Source: Cephaloticoccus capnophilus (lineage in GTDB: Bacteria > Verrucomicrobiota > Verrucomicrobiia > Opitutales > Opitutaceae). Taken from it: 64,000 nt of DNA. The stretch covers positions 1 through 64,000 of the forward strand of contig NZ_LSZP01000047.1 of NCBI RefSeq assembly GCF_001580045.1, in the 5' to 3' direction. Both the position numbers and the translations under genes were made by a program. Shown one piece after another: positions 26,564 to 36,251 of this stretch (position 1 is the stretch's first letter; every line of letters starts with the position of its first letter). The notes under the pieces were generated by a model, which was not told the DNA's origin, did no database searches, and saw nothing but the letters and a program-made list of their open reading frames with translations.

Positions 26564-27781
26564 TTAGCGGGCAGACTCGGGAGCGGCGACTGGCGCGGTG
26601 GAGGCGGGCGCCGTTGCGAGAAGCGGCTTTACGGGTGCGCCGGGCCGAAGCTTTTGCCGGTTGTCGAGAATGACGCGGTCGCCGGGGGCGAGTCCGCCGG
26701 TCACTAGCCAATCGCTGCCGACCGTGCGAGTGGCCTCAATCACGCGCACGCCCACGACGTCTCCGCGCTCACCCGATTCGACAACGAGGACCGTCGCTTG
26801 GCCGCGTTGGTCGCGGGTGACGACCGATTGGGGGACGAGGATCGCGTCGGGCTTCGTGCCTTCTTCGACGCGGGCTCGGACAAACATCCCTGGGAGCAGG
26901 TCGAGAGCTGGGTTGGGCACGGTGCCGCGCAGGGTGACGGTGCCAGTGGTGGGGTTCACCGTGACGTCGGAGAACTCAAGCGCGCCGCGCTCGGCGTAGC
27001 TTTCCCCGTTATTAAAGAGGATCGTGAGGGCCGCGCTCGCGCCGTTTTTCTGAAGACTGCCGTTCGCGACTGCCGCCTTGAGTTGCAGCGCGTCTTCGGC
27101 GGGTTGGCTGAGGTCGACGTAGAGCGGGTTGAGCTGCTGGATGGTGGCGAGTAGCGTCGCTTGGCCTTGTTGCACGTAGGCGCCTTCGGTGACTTCGGCG
27201 CGTCCGATGCGTCCCGTGATTGGCGCGACGACGCGGGTGTAGCCGAGGTTGATTTCGGCGGTGCGCACGGCGGCCTTGGCCGCGGCGACTTCGGCGGCGC
27301 GGGCTTTGGCGTCGGCGTCGGCGTTATCGTAGGCTTGGCGAGAGATGGCGTCGGTGCCGACGAGGTCTTCGTAGCGGCGGGCTTGGGCTTGCGCGGAGAG
27401 TAAGCTCGCTTCGGCGCGGGCGAGATTGGCGCGGGCGCTGTCGAGTGTGGCCTGATAGGGCTCGGGATCGATTTCGAAGAGGAGCTGGCCTGCGTTTACA
27501 TCGGCGCCTTCGGTGAAGTGGCGCTTGAGGACGATGCCGGTGATACGGGCGCGGACTTCGGCGATGCGGTAAGCACTGGTGCGGCCAGGCAGTTCGCGGG
27601 AGAGCGTCACTGGCTGCGTCTCGATGGTGAGGATGTTAGCCTCGGGCGTGGGCCAGCCACCCGGGCCGCCTTGGGCCCCGCCTCCGTTTTTTCCGCAACC
27701 GGCGAGTGCGAGTGAGAGGGCGACAGTGGAGAGGGCGAGCGCGGCGAAGGGTTTCGATTTGGTAATTTTTCGGGACGTCAT
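26564..27781 (-). CDS. RND efflux periplasmic adaptor subunit (AcrA/MexA type)
   Basis: A 405-residue membrane-fusion lipoprotein linking the pump to the outer-membrane channel. The signal peptide ends with the lipobox LAGC (Cys about residue 29). Then come the lipoyl half-motif RAEVRARITGIVLKRHFTEG type, a coiled-coil hairpin (about 110-175), the second lipoyl half APITGRIGRAEVTEGAYVQQ, and the beta-barrel with LLPGMFVRARVEEG. Ala/Pro-rich tail. It is the first structural gene after the marR-type repressor. Confidence 0.95.
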   Translation of the reverse strand: MTSRKITKSKPFAALALSTVALSLALAGCGKNGGGAQGGPGGWPTPEANILTIETQPVTLSRELPGRTSAYRIAEVRARITGIVLKRHFTEGADVNAGQLLFEIDPEPYQATLDSARANLARAEASLLSAQAQARRYEDLVGTDAISRQAYDNADADAKARAAEVAAAKAAVRTAEINLGYTRVVAPITGRIGRAEVTEGAYVQQGQATLLATIQQLNPLYVDLSQPAEDALQLKAAVANGSLQKNGASAALTILFNNGESYAERGALEFSDVTVNPTTGTVTLRGTVPNPALDLLPGMFVRARVEEGTKPDAILVPQSVVTRDQRGQATVLVVESGERGDVVGVRVIEATRTVGSDWLVTGGLAPGDRVILDNRQKLRPGAPVKPLLATAPASTAPVAAPESAR

Positions 27782-27834
27782 TTTGAGAATGGTGGAGGGG
27801 ACGATGGGGGCGCGGGGCGAGTTTCGGTTAGTTT

Positions 27835-28350
27835 TTAGTTTTGATTATTCAAAAAGTGCTGGCGCAGTCGCGAGCAAGTGGCGTCGAGCTGGGCAAGTTC
27901 TTCTGCGGGGATTTCGGCCATTAGGTGGGTGATCGACTTCAGGCACTCCGCGACAGCGGCGGAAAAGACGCTGCGGCCTTTTTCGGTGACGCGCACGACG
28001 AGAGAGCGCAGGTCGGTAGTGGAGCGTTCGCGACGGATCAGGCCAGAGACTTCGAGCCGCCCCAAGGTCGTCGAAATGACGGGGCGGCCGAGGTGGAGCT
28101 GGTCTGCCATCTCGCTAGGAGTAAAGGTCTTGGGCTCTTCGCGGATTAGGAGTGCCAGGAGTAAGAAGCCGTTTTCGGTGATTTCGCTGGAGGCTAGGTC
28201 GCGCTGGAGTCCGTTTTCGAGAAGGCGGCAGGTATCGACGAGGGTGAAGAGTGTCTTGCACTTCGGCTCTGTGGCTTCGGGGTGGTCGGCGCGCGCGGCG
28301 GCGAAGAGGATTTGTCGGGCTGGCTCGTGTCTGGCGGATGGAGGAGGCAT
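27835..28350 (-). CDS. MarR-family transcriptional regulator
   Basis: A 171-residue winged-helix repressor, likely controlling the efflux operon that follows on the same strand 53 bp downstream. Features: N-terminal helix LVDTCRLLENGLQRDL, the DNA-binding part with TPSEMADQLHLGRPVISTTLGRLE as recognition helices, and the wing RERSTTDLRSLVVRVTEKG. The C-terminal helices mediate dimerisation. The ATG at 28350 is chosen because the longer frame runs through the operator palindrome and the start of the divergent LysR gene. Confidence 0.9.
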   Translation of the reverse strand: MPPPSARHEPARQILFAAARADHPEATEPKCKTLFTLVDTCRLLENGLQRDLASSEITENGFLLLALLIREEPKTFTPSEMADQLHLGRPVISTTLGRLEVSGLIRRERSTTDLRSLVVRVTEKGRSVFSAAVAECLKSITHLMAEIPAEELAQLDATCSRLRQHFLNNQN

Positions 28351-28414
28351 GGTCTTTGAGGCGCGCAGAGTAGAGTAAAACGGCGCGGCGAGTATGACTT
28401 TGTTGTTTGCAGAG

Positions 28415-28433
28415 TGATAACTAATAGTTATCA
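28415..28433. promoter_or_regulatory. Operator-like palindrome between marR and lysR genes
   Basis: Perfect inverted repeat TGATAACTA-A-TAGTTATCA (9-bp arms, one central base). Size and AT-rich composition match MarR-type operators. It is 65 bp upstream of the MarR start and only 12 bp before the LysR start, so binding could shut off both genes. Confidence 0.75.
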
Positions 28434-28444
28434 GGGCTGCATAC

Positions 28445-29326
28445 ATGGAATTGAGGCATCTGCGTTATTTTGTCGCCGTGGCCGAGGCACTGAACTTCAG
28501 GCGTGCCGCCGAGCGGCTGCATGTGGCCCAGCCCGCGCTGAGTAAGCAGATCAAACAGCTAGAGGAGGGGATCGGGGTGCAGCTGCTCTCCCGCAACACC
28601 GGCGGGGTGAGTCTCACAGATGCCGGGGCGGTGTTGCTCGACGAGGCCCGCGATATCTTGGAGCGCGTCGAGATGGCCGCTTCGGCGGCAGCCGATGCGG
28701 CGATCGGGAAGAGCGGGCGGCTCAATGTGGGCAACCTTGGGCTGCTGACGGCGAGTTTTTTGCCGACGGTCTTGTCGGAGTTTCGGGCGCGTTATCCGCA
28801 GGTGGATGTGAACTTAATTGAGGTCGGGATGGTGGACCAGTTGAGCGCGCTTCAAGCAGGGCAAGTTCACGTGGGCTTTATGGTCGGGCGGACTGTGTCG
28901 CTGCCGGTCGGCTTTGAGTGGGTGGAGGTGTTGAGCGCGCGGCCCGCCGTGATTATGAGTCGGGAGCACCCGTTGGCTAGCCGACCCTCAATTGCGCTGA
29001 GCGAGTTGGCGATGGAGCCACTGCTGACGGTCGCTGAACCGGGCAAGCAGACGCGGCATCAGCAGTATTTGAACGAGACTTTTGCCGTGCGCGGCATTCG
29101 GCATCGCCCGCCGAGGCGCGTGAGTAGTTTCGAGTCGCTGATTGCGATGGTGGAGAGCGGGCTGGGCGTGTCGATCCTGCTGCCGCTCTCACGTGGCTTC
29201 GACAACGTGGTGTTTCGCCCCCTGAAAGATAAAGAGGATGATTTGACCGCGCACCTCTTTGCCGTGTGGCGCAAAGGCACCGAATCACGGATTTTAAAAA
29301 ACTTCCTCAAGGTCCTGCGCGGCTGA
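28445..29326 (+). CDS. LysR-family transcriptional regulator
   Basis: A 293-residue regulator with the standard N-terminal winged helix (MELRHLRYFVAVAEALNFRR, HVAQPALSKQIKQLE at about 28-42) and a C-terminal periplasmic-binding-like effector domain from about residue 90. It is most like the BenM/CatM/CbbR group of about 290-300 aa. No adjacent catabolic gene shows its target; the divergent marR-efflux unit shares its promoter region, so it may regulate or be regulated with it. Confidence 0.9.
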   Translation: MELRHLRYFVAVAEALNFRRAAERLHVAQPALSKQIKQLEEGIGVQLLSRNTGGVSLTDAGAVLLDEARDILERVEMAASAAADAAIGKSGRLNVGNLGLLTASFLPTVLSEFRARYPQVDVNLIEVGMVDQLSALQAGQVHVGFMVGRTVSLPVGFEWVEVLSARPAVIMSREHPLASRPSIALSELAMEPLLTVAEPGKQTRHQQYLNETFAVRGIRHRPPRRVSSFESLIAMVESGLGVSILLPLSRGFDNVVFRPLKDKEDDLTAHLFAVWRKGTESRILKNFLKVLRG

Positions 29327-29334
29327 GCGCTCTT

Positions 29335-29361
29335 CACCACAGTCTAATTTTGACTGCGGTG
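29335..29361. terminator. Likely bidirectional terminator between convergent genes
   Basis: Stem CACCACAGTC / GACTGCGGTG (one mismatch) with a seven-base loop, between the LysR gene and the convergent SurA-like gene. T-rich DNA follows on the plus strand from 29372. Confidence 0.6.
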
Positions 29362-29383
29362 AGGAAGGCGTGTCTTCTTTCCC

Positions 29384-31069
29384 TTATAGCGCCGGTTCGC
29401 TGCGTCGGAGTTCTTGTTCGACGAGGTCGGAGAGGATGCGGATGACGCCGACGTGTGAGGTTAGCTCGGCGAGTTGTTCGCGGATTTCGCCAAAGCGAGG
29501 ATTCGCCGCAGTGAGGTCGGGAACTTGGCGTTTGGCGGTGTAGACGAATGTGCCGCGCGTGTCGCTCAAGGTCATCTCGGAGACTTGGGATTCTTCCAAA
29601 TTCTCGAGCAGGTTAAAGGCCGTGAAGCTGCCGTCTTGGGGCGGGCTTGCGAGCGAGAAGGGCGCGAGGGCCGAGGCCTCGATCGCTACGCCGGCACTCT
29701 CCGCTGCCGAGGCCGCAGCCGCCGCGAAGCTGTCGCCTCCCATTAGCCGCGCCTCGATTTGAGCTTTTACGCGACGGCCGAGCTCGACGAACTGCTCGCG
29801 CTTTTGCTCTTCGATGTAATCGGTGCGGACGCGTTCTAAGACTTCGCTGAGGAGCGGGGTGTAGATCGGGAGCAGTTCCTTCCAGAATAGGACGACTGCG
29901 CCGTCGCGGACGGGAATTGCGTCGGAGTAAAATTGCTCGGCATTGAGCTTAAACGCTTCGGTGGTCACGGAGGCGAGGTTGCCGAGTTCGTCGGGCCCGC
30001 GATTTTCGGCGAAGGGGGCGAGTGGCTTTTCCTCGACTTGGTGCGCGGCGAGGAGCGCGGCGCGTGTGTTTGCGTCGTTCGGCAGTGACGCTTCGTAGAG
30101 TGCTAGGGTGAGGTCGGAGGCGGCGCGAGTGGCCAGTTGGCGTGCCTTCTCGCTGAGCACGAGGGCCTCGACCTGGTCGCGGACGAGTGCGAAGTCTTCG
30201 GGGCCTGCCGCTTGGGCTTGCGCTGGGGTTTCACTCGCTTCGGCGTTGCCGCTTTCGGCGGGCTTGGCGAAGCGGCCGGGCATTGAGTCGAAGACTTGGC
30301 GGAGCTCCGCTTCGTTGGTGCTTACTTGAGGCAGGTAGCGGCTGAGGGGGAAGTCGGCGTAGCTGGCGACGAGGCGAGGCGGGGTTTGGTAGCGAAACGT
30401 GTTATCGCCAAAAAACTTTGCGAGTTGGTCGTTCGTGGGCGCGATTTCGGGCGAGTAACTGGCGTAGTCGATGTGTGCGAGTTCGAGTGTCCAAGTGGTG
30501 TCTACGCGCTGGAGCTGGTCGACGATGTCGCTGTCGAGTACGTAGCCCGGCCCGGCGAGGAGGTTGCGGACTTTATCCGCGCGGATGTCGTCGGCGATTA
30601 CGCGGCTGACATCGGTCTCGCGGATGCGCGCGTCGTTTTTGAGCGAGTCGCGGAATTGCGCGTAGTGCTGGGCATTGAAGCGGCCGTCTTCGTTGAGGAA
30701 CACGGGCAGGGACTTAATATGTGCGGTGATTTCGGCCTCGCTGCTCTTGGGCAGGCCGAGTTCCTCGGCGAGGTGGAGCGCGGCGATACGCTGGAGCGCG
30801 TACTCTTGGAGTTGTTCGTCGCTCAGGCCCACGTAGCCCATTTGCAGCATGACGCTGAGGCTGGCGTCGCCGATTAGGCGCGACTGGTCTTCGACCGAGG
30901 CGAGGTTGTAGCCAAACACGTCGCGCTTTTGTGCGAACTGGCCGCCGCGTCCGATACCCCCTGCAGAGGGGGTGAATACGACAATGAGCGGAATCGCCAT
31001 CGCCGCCAAAATTACGACGATGATAACGCCAAAGTGCCGCTGAAAGTATCGCTGGATCCAAGTAAACAT
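29384..31069 (-). CDS. Membrane-anchored SurA/PpiD-like periplasmic chaperone
   Basis: A 561-residue protein with one membrane anchor near the N-terminus (residues 13-32, FGVIIVVILAAMAIPLIVVF) and a large periplasmic part, the plan of PpiD. The N-terminal region contains a SurA-N-like segment (LSDEQLQEYALQRIAALHLA). A clear parvulin catalytic signature is not seen in the middle part, so it may be a chaperone without isomerase activity. The middle has a Glu/Ala/Gln-rich linker near residue 270. It is the last gene of this minus-strand group. Confidence 0.75.
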   Translation of the reverse strand: MFTWIQRYFQRHFGVIIVVILAAMAIPLIVVFTPSAGGIGRGGQFAQKRDVFGYNLASVEDQSRLIGDASLSVMLQMGYVGLSDEQLQEYALQRIAALHLAEELGLPKSSEAEITAHIKSLPVFLNEDGRFNAQHYAQFRDSLKNDARIRETDVSRVIADDIRADKVRNLLAGPGYVLDSDIVDQLQRVDTTWTLELAHIDYASYSPEIAPTNDQLAKFFGDNTFRYQTPPRLVASYADFPLSRYLPQVSTNEAELRQVFDSMPGRFAKPAESGNAEASETPAQAQAAGPEDFALVRDQVEALVLSEKARQLATRAASDLTLALYEASLPNDANTRAALLAAHQVEEKPLAPFAENRGPDELGNLASVTTEAFKLNAEQFYSDAIPVRDGAVVLFWKELLPIYTPLLSEVLERVRTDYIEEQKREQFVELGRRVKAQIEARLMGGDSFAAAAASAAESAGVAIEASALAPFSLASPPQDGSFTAFNLLENLEESQVSEMTLSDTRGTFVYTAKRQVPDLTAANPRFGEIREQLAELTSHVGVIRILSDLVEQELRRSEPAL

Positions 31070-31176
31070 GGTGGGGAAAAAGGCGGTGACGCTAAAACCC
31101 AGCTTCCCCTACGCAAGGCATCTATGCTGCCTTTTATCGGGCGGCGCTCTCGTCGCTGCGCCGTCGATAGTGGCCT

Positions 31177-32046
31177 TTATTGATTACAGACCCTAGCAAC
31201 CCAGAATCGGCATTCGTCGGAGAACTCGCGGACTTGGCGCGATTCTCGGCTGATGTTTCTTCGCATGGCGTCGTACTCGTGTGCCCAGCCAGTGGCTTTT
31301 AGGTCGGCCAAAATCTCGGTGCGCGTGGGTAGGTGCATGAAGGTGCGGCCAATATCGACGTCTTCATAATAGCGGTCGCCAAACTCGCGCAGGATGGGGT
31401 CTTGTTGGCCGCGTGCCCAGCGAGTGGCTTCGAGCCGCCACAAGGCGCGTTCTTCGGGTGAGTCGTCGCGATCGTGCGTGGTGAAGAGTAGGGGCGCACC
31501 GGGGCGGCAAACGGCGGCGAGTTGGCGGAGTGCGCGGCGGCGGTTGCGGCGCAGCGGGATTTGCATCAGCCCGTTGAATAGGAAGAGCGCGCCGTCGAAG
31601 TGCGCACCCGTTGTGGCGGCATTAGTTGGCGTTTGGCTGTCGGGTTCACTTTTGCCTGCGAGGCCGCTTATCGCGTCGCGTAGCGCGGGGCTGCTGGCGA
31701 GTCGCGTCGCATCGGCAAAGAAGAGTGTGACGCGGCGCGTGAGTTTGCGTTCGTGGACGAGTCCTTGGGCTTGGGCGAGGAGTTCTTCGCTAAAGTCGAA
31801 TGCGCTGAGGCGGGTGTAGCCGCTTTCGGCGAGCGCGACGGATACGCGGCCCGCGCCGCAACCGGCCTCCAGGAGGCGCGCCCGTTTGTTGGGGAAAAAG
31901 CGGTCGATCAGAATTCGCTCCGAGGCCCAGAGTCCGAGTTCGTGCGCGGCCTTAGTGTAGTGGATGACGGCGCGTAAGTCGTTGAAGTCTTCGCGGACGC
32001 TTTGGCCGCCAATCTGCCTTCCAATGCCTGTTTGTTTTTTCGCCAT
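31177..32046 (-). CDS. SAM-dependent class I methyltransferase
   Basis: A 289-residue Rossmann-fold methyltransferase. Motif I is LLEAGCGAGRVSVAL, followed by the acidic loop LSAFDFSEELLAQAQ and, further on, the GALFLFNGLMQIP motif IV-like segment. Substrate is unknown; small-molecule methyltransferases with this pattern are common. The upstream frame to 32232 overlaps dnaE and is Ser/Lys/Pro-rich, so the ATG at 32046 (MAKKQTGIGRQ) is chosen, 19 bp after the dnaE stop; the two are probably co-transcribed. Confidence 0.85.
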   Translation of the reverse strand: MAKKQTGIGRQIGGQSVREDFNDLRAVIHYTKAAHELGLWASERILIDRFFPNKRARLLEAGCGAGRVSVALAESGYTRLSAFDFSEELLAQAQGLVHERKLTRRVTLFFADATRLASSPALRDAISGLAGKSEPDSQTPTNAATTGAHFDGALFLFNGLMQIPLRRNRRRALRQLAAVCRPGAPLLFTTHDRDDSPEERALWRLEATRWARGQQDPILREFGDRYYEDVDIGRTFMHLPTRTEILADLKATGWAHEYDAMRRNISRESRQVREFSDECRFWVARVCNQ

Positions 32047-32065
32047 TGTGAAGTGCTTGGCCGCT

Positions 32066-35000
32066 TTAGCTGCGCTTCCCCCAGCGACGTTCTTGTTTGA
32101 GCTCGAGGGCTTTGGCTTCGACTTGCACGCCTGCGACTGCGGGGTGGGCACGGAGCGTTTGGAAGGCTGTCGGGTCGAGCCGCCAATTAAGGGCAGTGCT
32201 GATTTCAGAGGTCGTTGCGACGCGGTTTTCAAAGAGGAAGCCGAGCTGCAGCCGCGTGTCGCCGGAGCTTTTGTCCACGGTCTCGCGTAATTGTTTTAGG
32301 AAGTCGGCGAGTTGCGGATGCTCGGGGTGCAGGAGCCAAGTGATGGCGCGGATGGTGGAGGAGAGTGCGGCGTCGAGTGGGTAGCACTCGCGGACGTTGA
32401 GCCGTGGGCCTTCGCTACTGAGGAGGACGCTGCCTTGGATGAGGACGGGCGTTTCGGCGGCGAGTTGTGAGCCGTAGCGTTCGTAGGCGTCGGCGAAGAG
32501 GTTGAGCCCTATGGAGGCGTGGCGGGTTGCCAGCGTAAAGGCGGCCCAGGGGCGGTTATCTTTTTTGGAGAGGCGTTTGACTATGTTTCCAGCGATGCCG
32601 CAGAGCCGGAAGTCGCGCCGCTCGTCGATTTTGAGAAGTTCGTCGACCGGGTAGGTATCAATGGCTTCGGAGAGGCCCGCGTAGCGGTTCATGGGGTGGC
32701 CGGAGACGTAGAAGCCGAGCAGCTCTTTCTCGAATCGGAGTTTTTCTGCGTCGTTAAATTCGCGGTCAGTGGATTCTTCGGTTTTACCGGTGATTTGGGG
32801 CGGCTCGCCCGCGCGGGTGTCCGCTGTTTTGGACTCCGGTCTTTCCGGTTCGGCCAACAGGTCGAAGAAGCTGTTTTGCCCTGCGGCGCGGTCTTTGGCT
32901 TGGGCGGCGGCTTGGGCCATGGAGGCGTCGAGTCCGTTGAAAAGTGCTTTGCGAGAGGTGCCCGCGTAGTCGAAAGCGCCCGTTTTAATGAGGTGTTCGA
33001 GGACGCGTTTGTTGGCTGCGCGCGAGTCGATGCGCGCCACAAAGTCGTCAAAGTCCTGATACGGGCCGTGAGTTTCGCGCTCTTCGATGATTTTTTGGGC
33101 GGCGGCTTCGCCGACACCTTTGATGCCGGCGAGGCCGAAGCGGATTTTATCGCCGACGGGCGTGAAGCTTTCGCGCGATTCGTTGATGTGCGGGCTGAGG
33201 ACGGTGAGGCCCATCGCTTCGCACTCGGCGATGAAGTGCGCGACTTTGTCCGCATTGCCGAGCTCGGCAGTGAGGACGGCGGCCATGAACTCGACGGGGT
33301 AGTTGGCTTTTAGATACGCAGTTTGGTAGGCGACGACGGCGTAGGCGGCGGAGTGCGATTTGTTAAACCCGTATTGGGCGAACTTGTTTAAGAGGTCGAA
33401 GATTTCGTCGGCTTTTGCCTCGCGGATGTTATGCTTTTCGTGGGCGCCGCGTACGAAGCGTTCGCGCTCTTGGGCCATCGCGGCGGCATCTTTCTTACCC
33501 ATCGCGCGGCGGAGCATATCGGCTTGGCCGAGGCTGTAACCGGCGATGACGCGGGCGCACTCCATGACTTGCTCTTGATAAACGATGATGCCGTAGGTCT
33601 CGCGCAGGACGTTTTCGAGGAGCGGGTGCGGGTAGGTGATGGCATCGGGGTTTTTCTTACCGCGTGCATAGTCGGGGATGAACTGCATCGGGCCCGGGCG
33701 GTAGAGGGCGGAGATGGCGTTGATGTCGTCGATGTTGGAGATGCCGACTTGGCGGGCGGCGTTTTGCATGCCGCTGGATTCGAGCTGGAAGACGCCGACG
33801 GTGCGGCCTGCGTTGAGCAGTTCGTAGGTCGTGGGGTCGTCTTGCGGGATGTCGTCGATGTCGAAGTCGGGCTTGCTGGTGCGGCGGACGTGGGTGACGG
33901 CATCGGCGATGACGGTCAGCGTTTTTAGCCCCAAGAAATCCATCTTGAGCAGGCCGAGCTTATCGACCGCCTTCATCGAGAACTGTACGGTGACGTCGCC
34001 TTCTTGGAGCGTGAGCGGGACGAAGTTTTCGAGCGGTTGGTCGGTGATGATGATGCCGGCGGCGTGCTTGCCGGTGTTGCGCACGAGGCCTTCGAGGACG
34101 AAGCCTTGGTCGATGATCTTTTTGGCGAGCGGGTTGCGCTCGTACTCGCTTTTGAGCTCGGCGGAGCGCTCGAGCGCCGCGCGCAGCTCGATGTTGATCT
34201 CGTCGGGGATCATCTTGGCGAGCCGGTCGGCTTCGGCAAAGGGCAGGTCGTGGACGCGCGAGATGTCGCGCACGACCATTTTTGCGCCGAGGGTGCCGTA
34301 GGTGATGATGTTGGCGACGCAATCGCGTCCGTATTTGTCACGTACGTAGTCGATGACTTCGGCGCGGCGGCGCATGCAAAAGTCGATGTCGAAGTCGGGC
34401 GGCGAGACGCGCTCGGGATTGAGGAAGCGCTCGAAGAGCAGTCCGAAGCGGATGGGGTCGATGTTGGTGATGCCGAGCAGGTACGCGACGAGGCAGCCTG
34501 CGCCGGAGCCACGGCCCGGGCCGACGGGGATCCCGTGCTGCTTGGCCCAAAAGATGAAATCCCAGACGACGAGGAAGTAATCGACGAAGCCGGTGACTTC
34601 GATAATCGCCTGCTCGTAGCCGAGCCGGACGACGAGCTCTTGCTCGCGAGTGAGGTTGGAGTAGTCGGGCGGCTGGGGTTTCTCGCCTTCCGGGCGTTTA
34701 TGGATGAGGTCGAGCGCGGCGGCGGCGGGTGGCTCGGCGGCGATCTCCGCGTAGTCGACGTGGTAGCGGGCGCGCAGTCCGTCGACGCAGAGCGAGTGCA
34801 GGTACTGGGCGGGCGTCTTGCCTTCGCTACAGATTTCAGGCGGTAGCGGGTAGCGGGGGTAGCGTTCGGAGCCTTTGGGGAAGGGGATCTCGAGGTCGCA
34901 CATGTCGGCGACGAGCTGGGTGTTTCCCACCGAGTCGGGCACTTCCTTAAACACGCGGGCCATTTCCTCGCGCGATTTTAGGTAAAACTGGGTGCCGGAG

Positions 35001-35749
35001 AACTTGAAGCGGTCGTCATCGGTGATTTTCGCACCGGTCTGGATGCACAGGAGCGTATCGTGTGGGCCGGCGTCGCTGGCGTTGATGTAGTGGACGTCGT
35101 TTGTGCAGACGGTTTTTAGGCCGAACTCGTCAGCGAGCCGGAGCAGCCCGGGAATGATTTTTTGCTGTTCGGGGATGCCGTGGTCTTGGAGTTCGACGAA
35201 ATAGTTTTCGCGGCCAAAAATCTCAACAAATCGTCCGCAGGCTTGGCGCGCCTCTTCTTCGCGGTCGTGGAGAAGGTGCTGGGGGACGAGCGAGGCGAGG
35301 CAACCGGTGAAGCCGATGAGGCCGCGTGCGTGGGCGGCGAGGGTTTCGAGGTCGGTGCGCGGTTTATAATAGAAGCCGCGTAGGTGCGCGTCGGATACGA
35401 GTTTTAAGAGGTTGTGGTAGCCTTCGAGGTTCCTGGCGAGGAGCCCGAGGTGAAATATCGTTTTGCCCTCGTCGGAGCGTCCGTGTTTTTCGAGCCGCGA
35501 GGTCTCGACCAAGTACAGCTCGCAACCGACTAGCGGTTTTATGCCTTTGGCCCGGGCGCTTTGGTAAAACGACATCGCGCCGAAAAGGTTGCCGTGGTCG
35601 GTGAGGGCGAGAGCGGGCATCCCGAGTTCGGCGGCGCGATCCATGAGTCGGTCGATGCGGCAGGCTCCGTCGAGGAGGCTGTAGTCGGTGTGGACGTGGA
35701 GGTGGACGAAGGAGTTATCGGGCGCGGACACGGATACGCGTGAGGGCAA
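32066..35749 (-). CDS. dnaE: DNA polymerase III alpha subunit
   Basis: Replicative C-family polymerase, about 1227 residues. The N-terminal PHP domain has FVHLHVHTDYSLLDG and LTDHGNLFGAM. The palm has GPGRGSGAGCLVAYL and the catalytic PPDFDIDF Asp pair. Later come KHAAGIIITDQPL, the AMGKKDAAAM helix and FNKSHSAAYA, then the OB-fold and C-terminal region. There is no ATG near the PHP start; the most upstream candidate is a TTG at 35749, with a GTG at 35731 as alternative. Divergent from rpsU. Confidence 0.97.
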   Translation of the reverse strand: MPSRVSVSAPDNSFVHLHVHTDYSLLDGACRIDRLMDRAAELGMPALALTDHGNLFGAMSFYQSARAKGIKPLVGCELYLVETSRLEKHGRSDEGKTIFHLGLLARNLEGYHNLLKLVSDAHLRGFYYKPRTDLETLAAHARGLIGFTGCLASLVPQHLLHDREEEARQACGRFVEIFGRENYFVELQDHGIPEQQKIIPGLLRLADEFGLKTVCTNDVHYINASDAGPHDTLLCIQTGAKITDDDRFKFSGTQFYLKSREEMARVFKEVPDSVGNTQLVADMCDLEIPFPKGSERYPRYPLPPEICSEGKTPAQYLHSLCVDGLRARYHVDYAEIAAEPPAAAALDLIHKRPEGEKPQPPDYSNLTREQELVVRLGYEQAIIEVTGFVDYFLVVWDFIFWAKQHGIPVGPGRGSGAGCLVAYLLGITNIDPIRFGLLFERFLNPERVSPPDFDIDFCMRRRAEVIDYVRDKYGRDCVANIITYGTLGAKMVVRDISRVHDLPFAEADRLAKMIPDEINIELRAALERSAELKSEYERNPLAKKIIDQGFVLEGLVRNTGKHAAGIIITDQPLENFVPLTLQEGDVTVQFSMKAVDKLGLLKMDFLGLKTLTVIADAVTHVRRTSKPDFDIDDIPQDDPTTYELLNAGRTVGVFQLESSGMQNAARQVGISNIDDINAISALYRPGPMQFIPDYARGKKNPDAITYPHPLLENVLRETYGIIVYQEQVMECARVIAGYSLGQADMLRRAMGKKDAAAMAQERERFVRGAHEKHNIREAKADEIFDLLNKFAQYGFNKSHSAAYAVVAYQTAYLKANYPVEFMAAVLTAELGNADKVAHFIAECEAMGLTVLSPHINESRESFTPVGDKIRFGLAGIKGVGEAAAQKIIEERETHGPYQDFDDFVARIDSRAANKRVLEHLIKTGAFDYAGTSRKALFNGLDASMAQAAAQAKDRAAGQNSFFDLLAEPERPESKTADTRAGEPPQITGKTEESTDREFNDAEKLRFEKELLGFYVSGHPMNRYAGLSEAIDTYPVDELLKIDERRDFRLCGIAGNIVKRLSKKDNRPWAAFTLATRHASIGLNLFADAYERYGSQLAAETPVLIQGSVLLSSEGPRLNVRECYPLDAALSSTIRAITWLLHPEHPQLADFLKQLRETVDKSSGDTRLQLGFLFENRVATTSEISTALNWRLDPTAFQTLRAHPAVAGVQVEAKALELKQERRWGKRS

Positions 35750-35889
35750 GAGTGGGGGCGCGGGCGTGCAAGCACGGAGCGCAGGGGTGCGGCCAAATCT
35801 CGCGCAGAGCGAAAATGCCGTTGACGGAGCAGAGAGGCTGGGGCTTTCTCACCGCTTTTTCCCGTTTCCGAAACGACCTGTCCACCTCC

Positions 35890-36087
35890 ATGCCCATCGA
35901 AATCAAGATCCGCAAAAACGAGCCTATCGACCGTGCGATTCGCCGGATGAAGAAGAAGCTCGACCGCGAGAACATCATCAAAGGCGTCCGCGCAAACCGC
36001 TACTACGAGAAGCCCTGCGAGCGCCGCCGCCGTAAGAATAAGGTGCAGGCATTTACCCAAATGCTGCGTCGCCGCTACGCAGAGTAG
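35890..36087 (+). CDS. rpsU: 30S ribosomal protein S21
   Basis: A 65-residue basic small-subunit protein involved in initiation. It matches S21 throughout: MPIEIKIRKNEPIDRAIRRM, then the second helix with RANRYYEKPCERRRRKN. The longer open frame to 35740 is an artefact; the ATG at 35890 gives the family length. Followed by its own terminator. Confidence 0.95.
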   Translation: MPIEIKIRKNEPIDRAIRRMKKKLDRENIIKGVRANRYYEKPCERRRRKNKVQAFTQMLRRRYAE

Positions 36088-36160
36088 GGGTAAAGTCCCT
36101 TCCTGTTGGCGTAGCGTCGTTGCCGCTCTCGTCGGCTTACCTTTCCCGCTTCCTATCCTT

Positions 36161-36188
36161 AAGCCCGCCGAACTTGAGCGGGCTTTTT
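36161..36188 (+). terminator. Intrinsic terminator of rpsU
   Basis: Stem AAGCCCGC / GCGGGCTT with a nine-base loop, then a run of six Ts. It lies 74 bp after the rpsU stop. Confidence 0.9.
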
Positions 36189-36251
36189 TGTTTCACGATG
36201 ACTCCAGCCCAGTAGTTCGCTGGACTACGCCGAAGCTCGATACGGCAGGTT

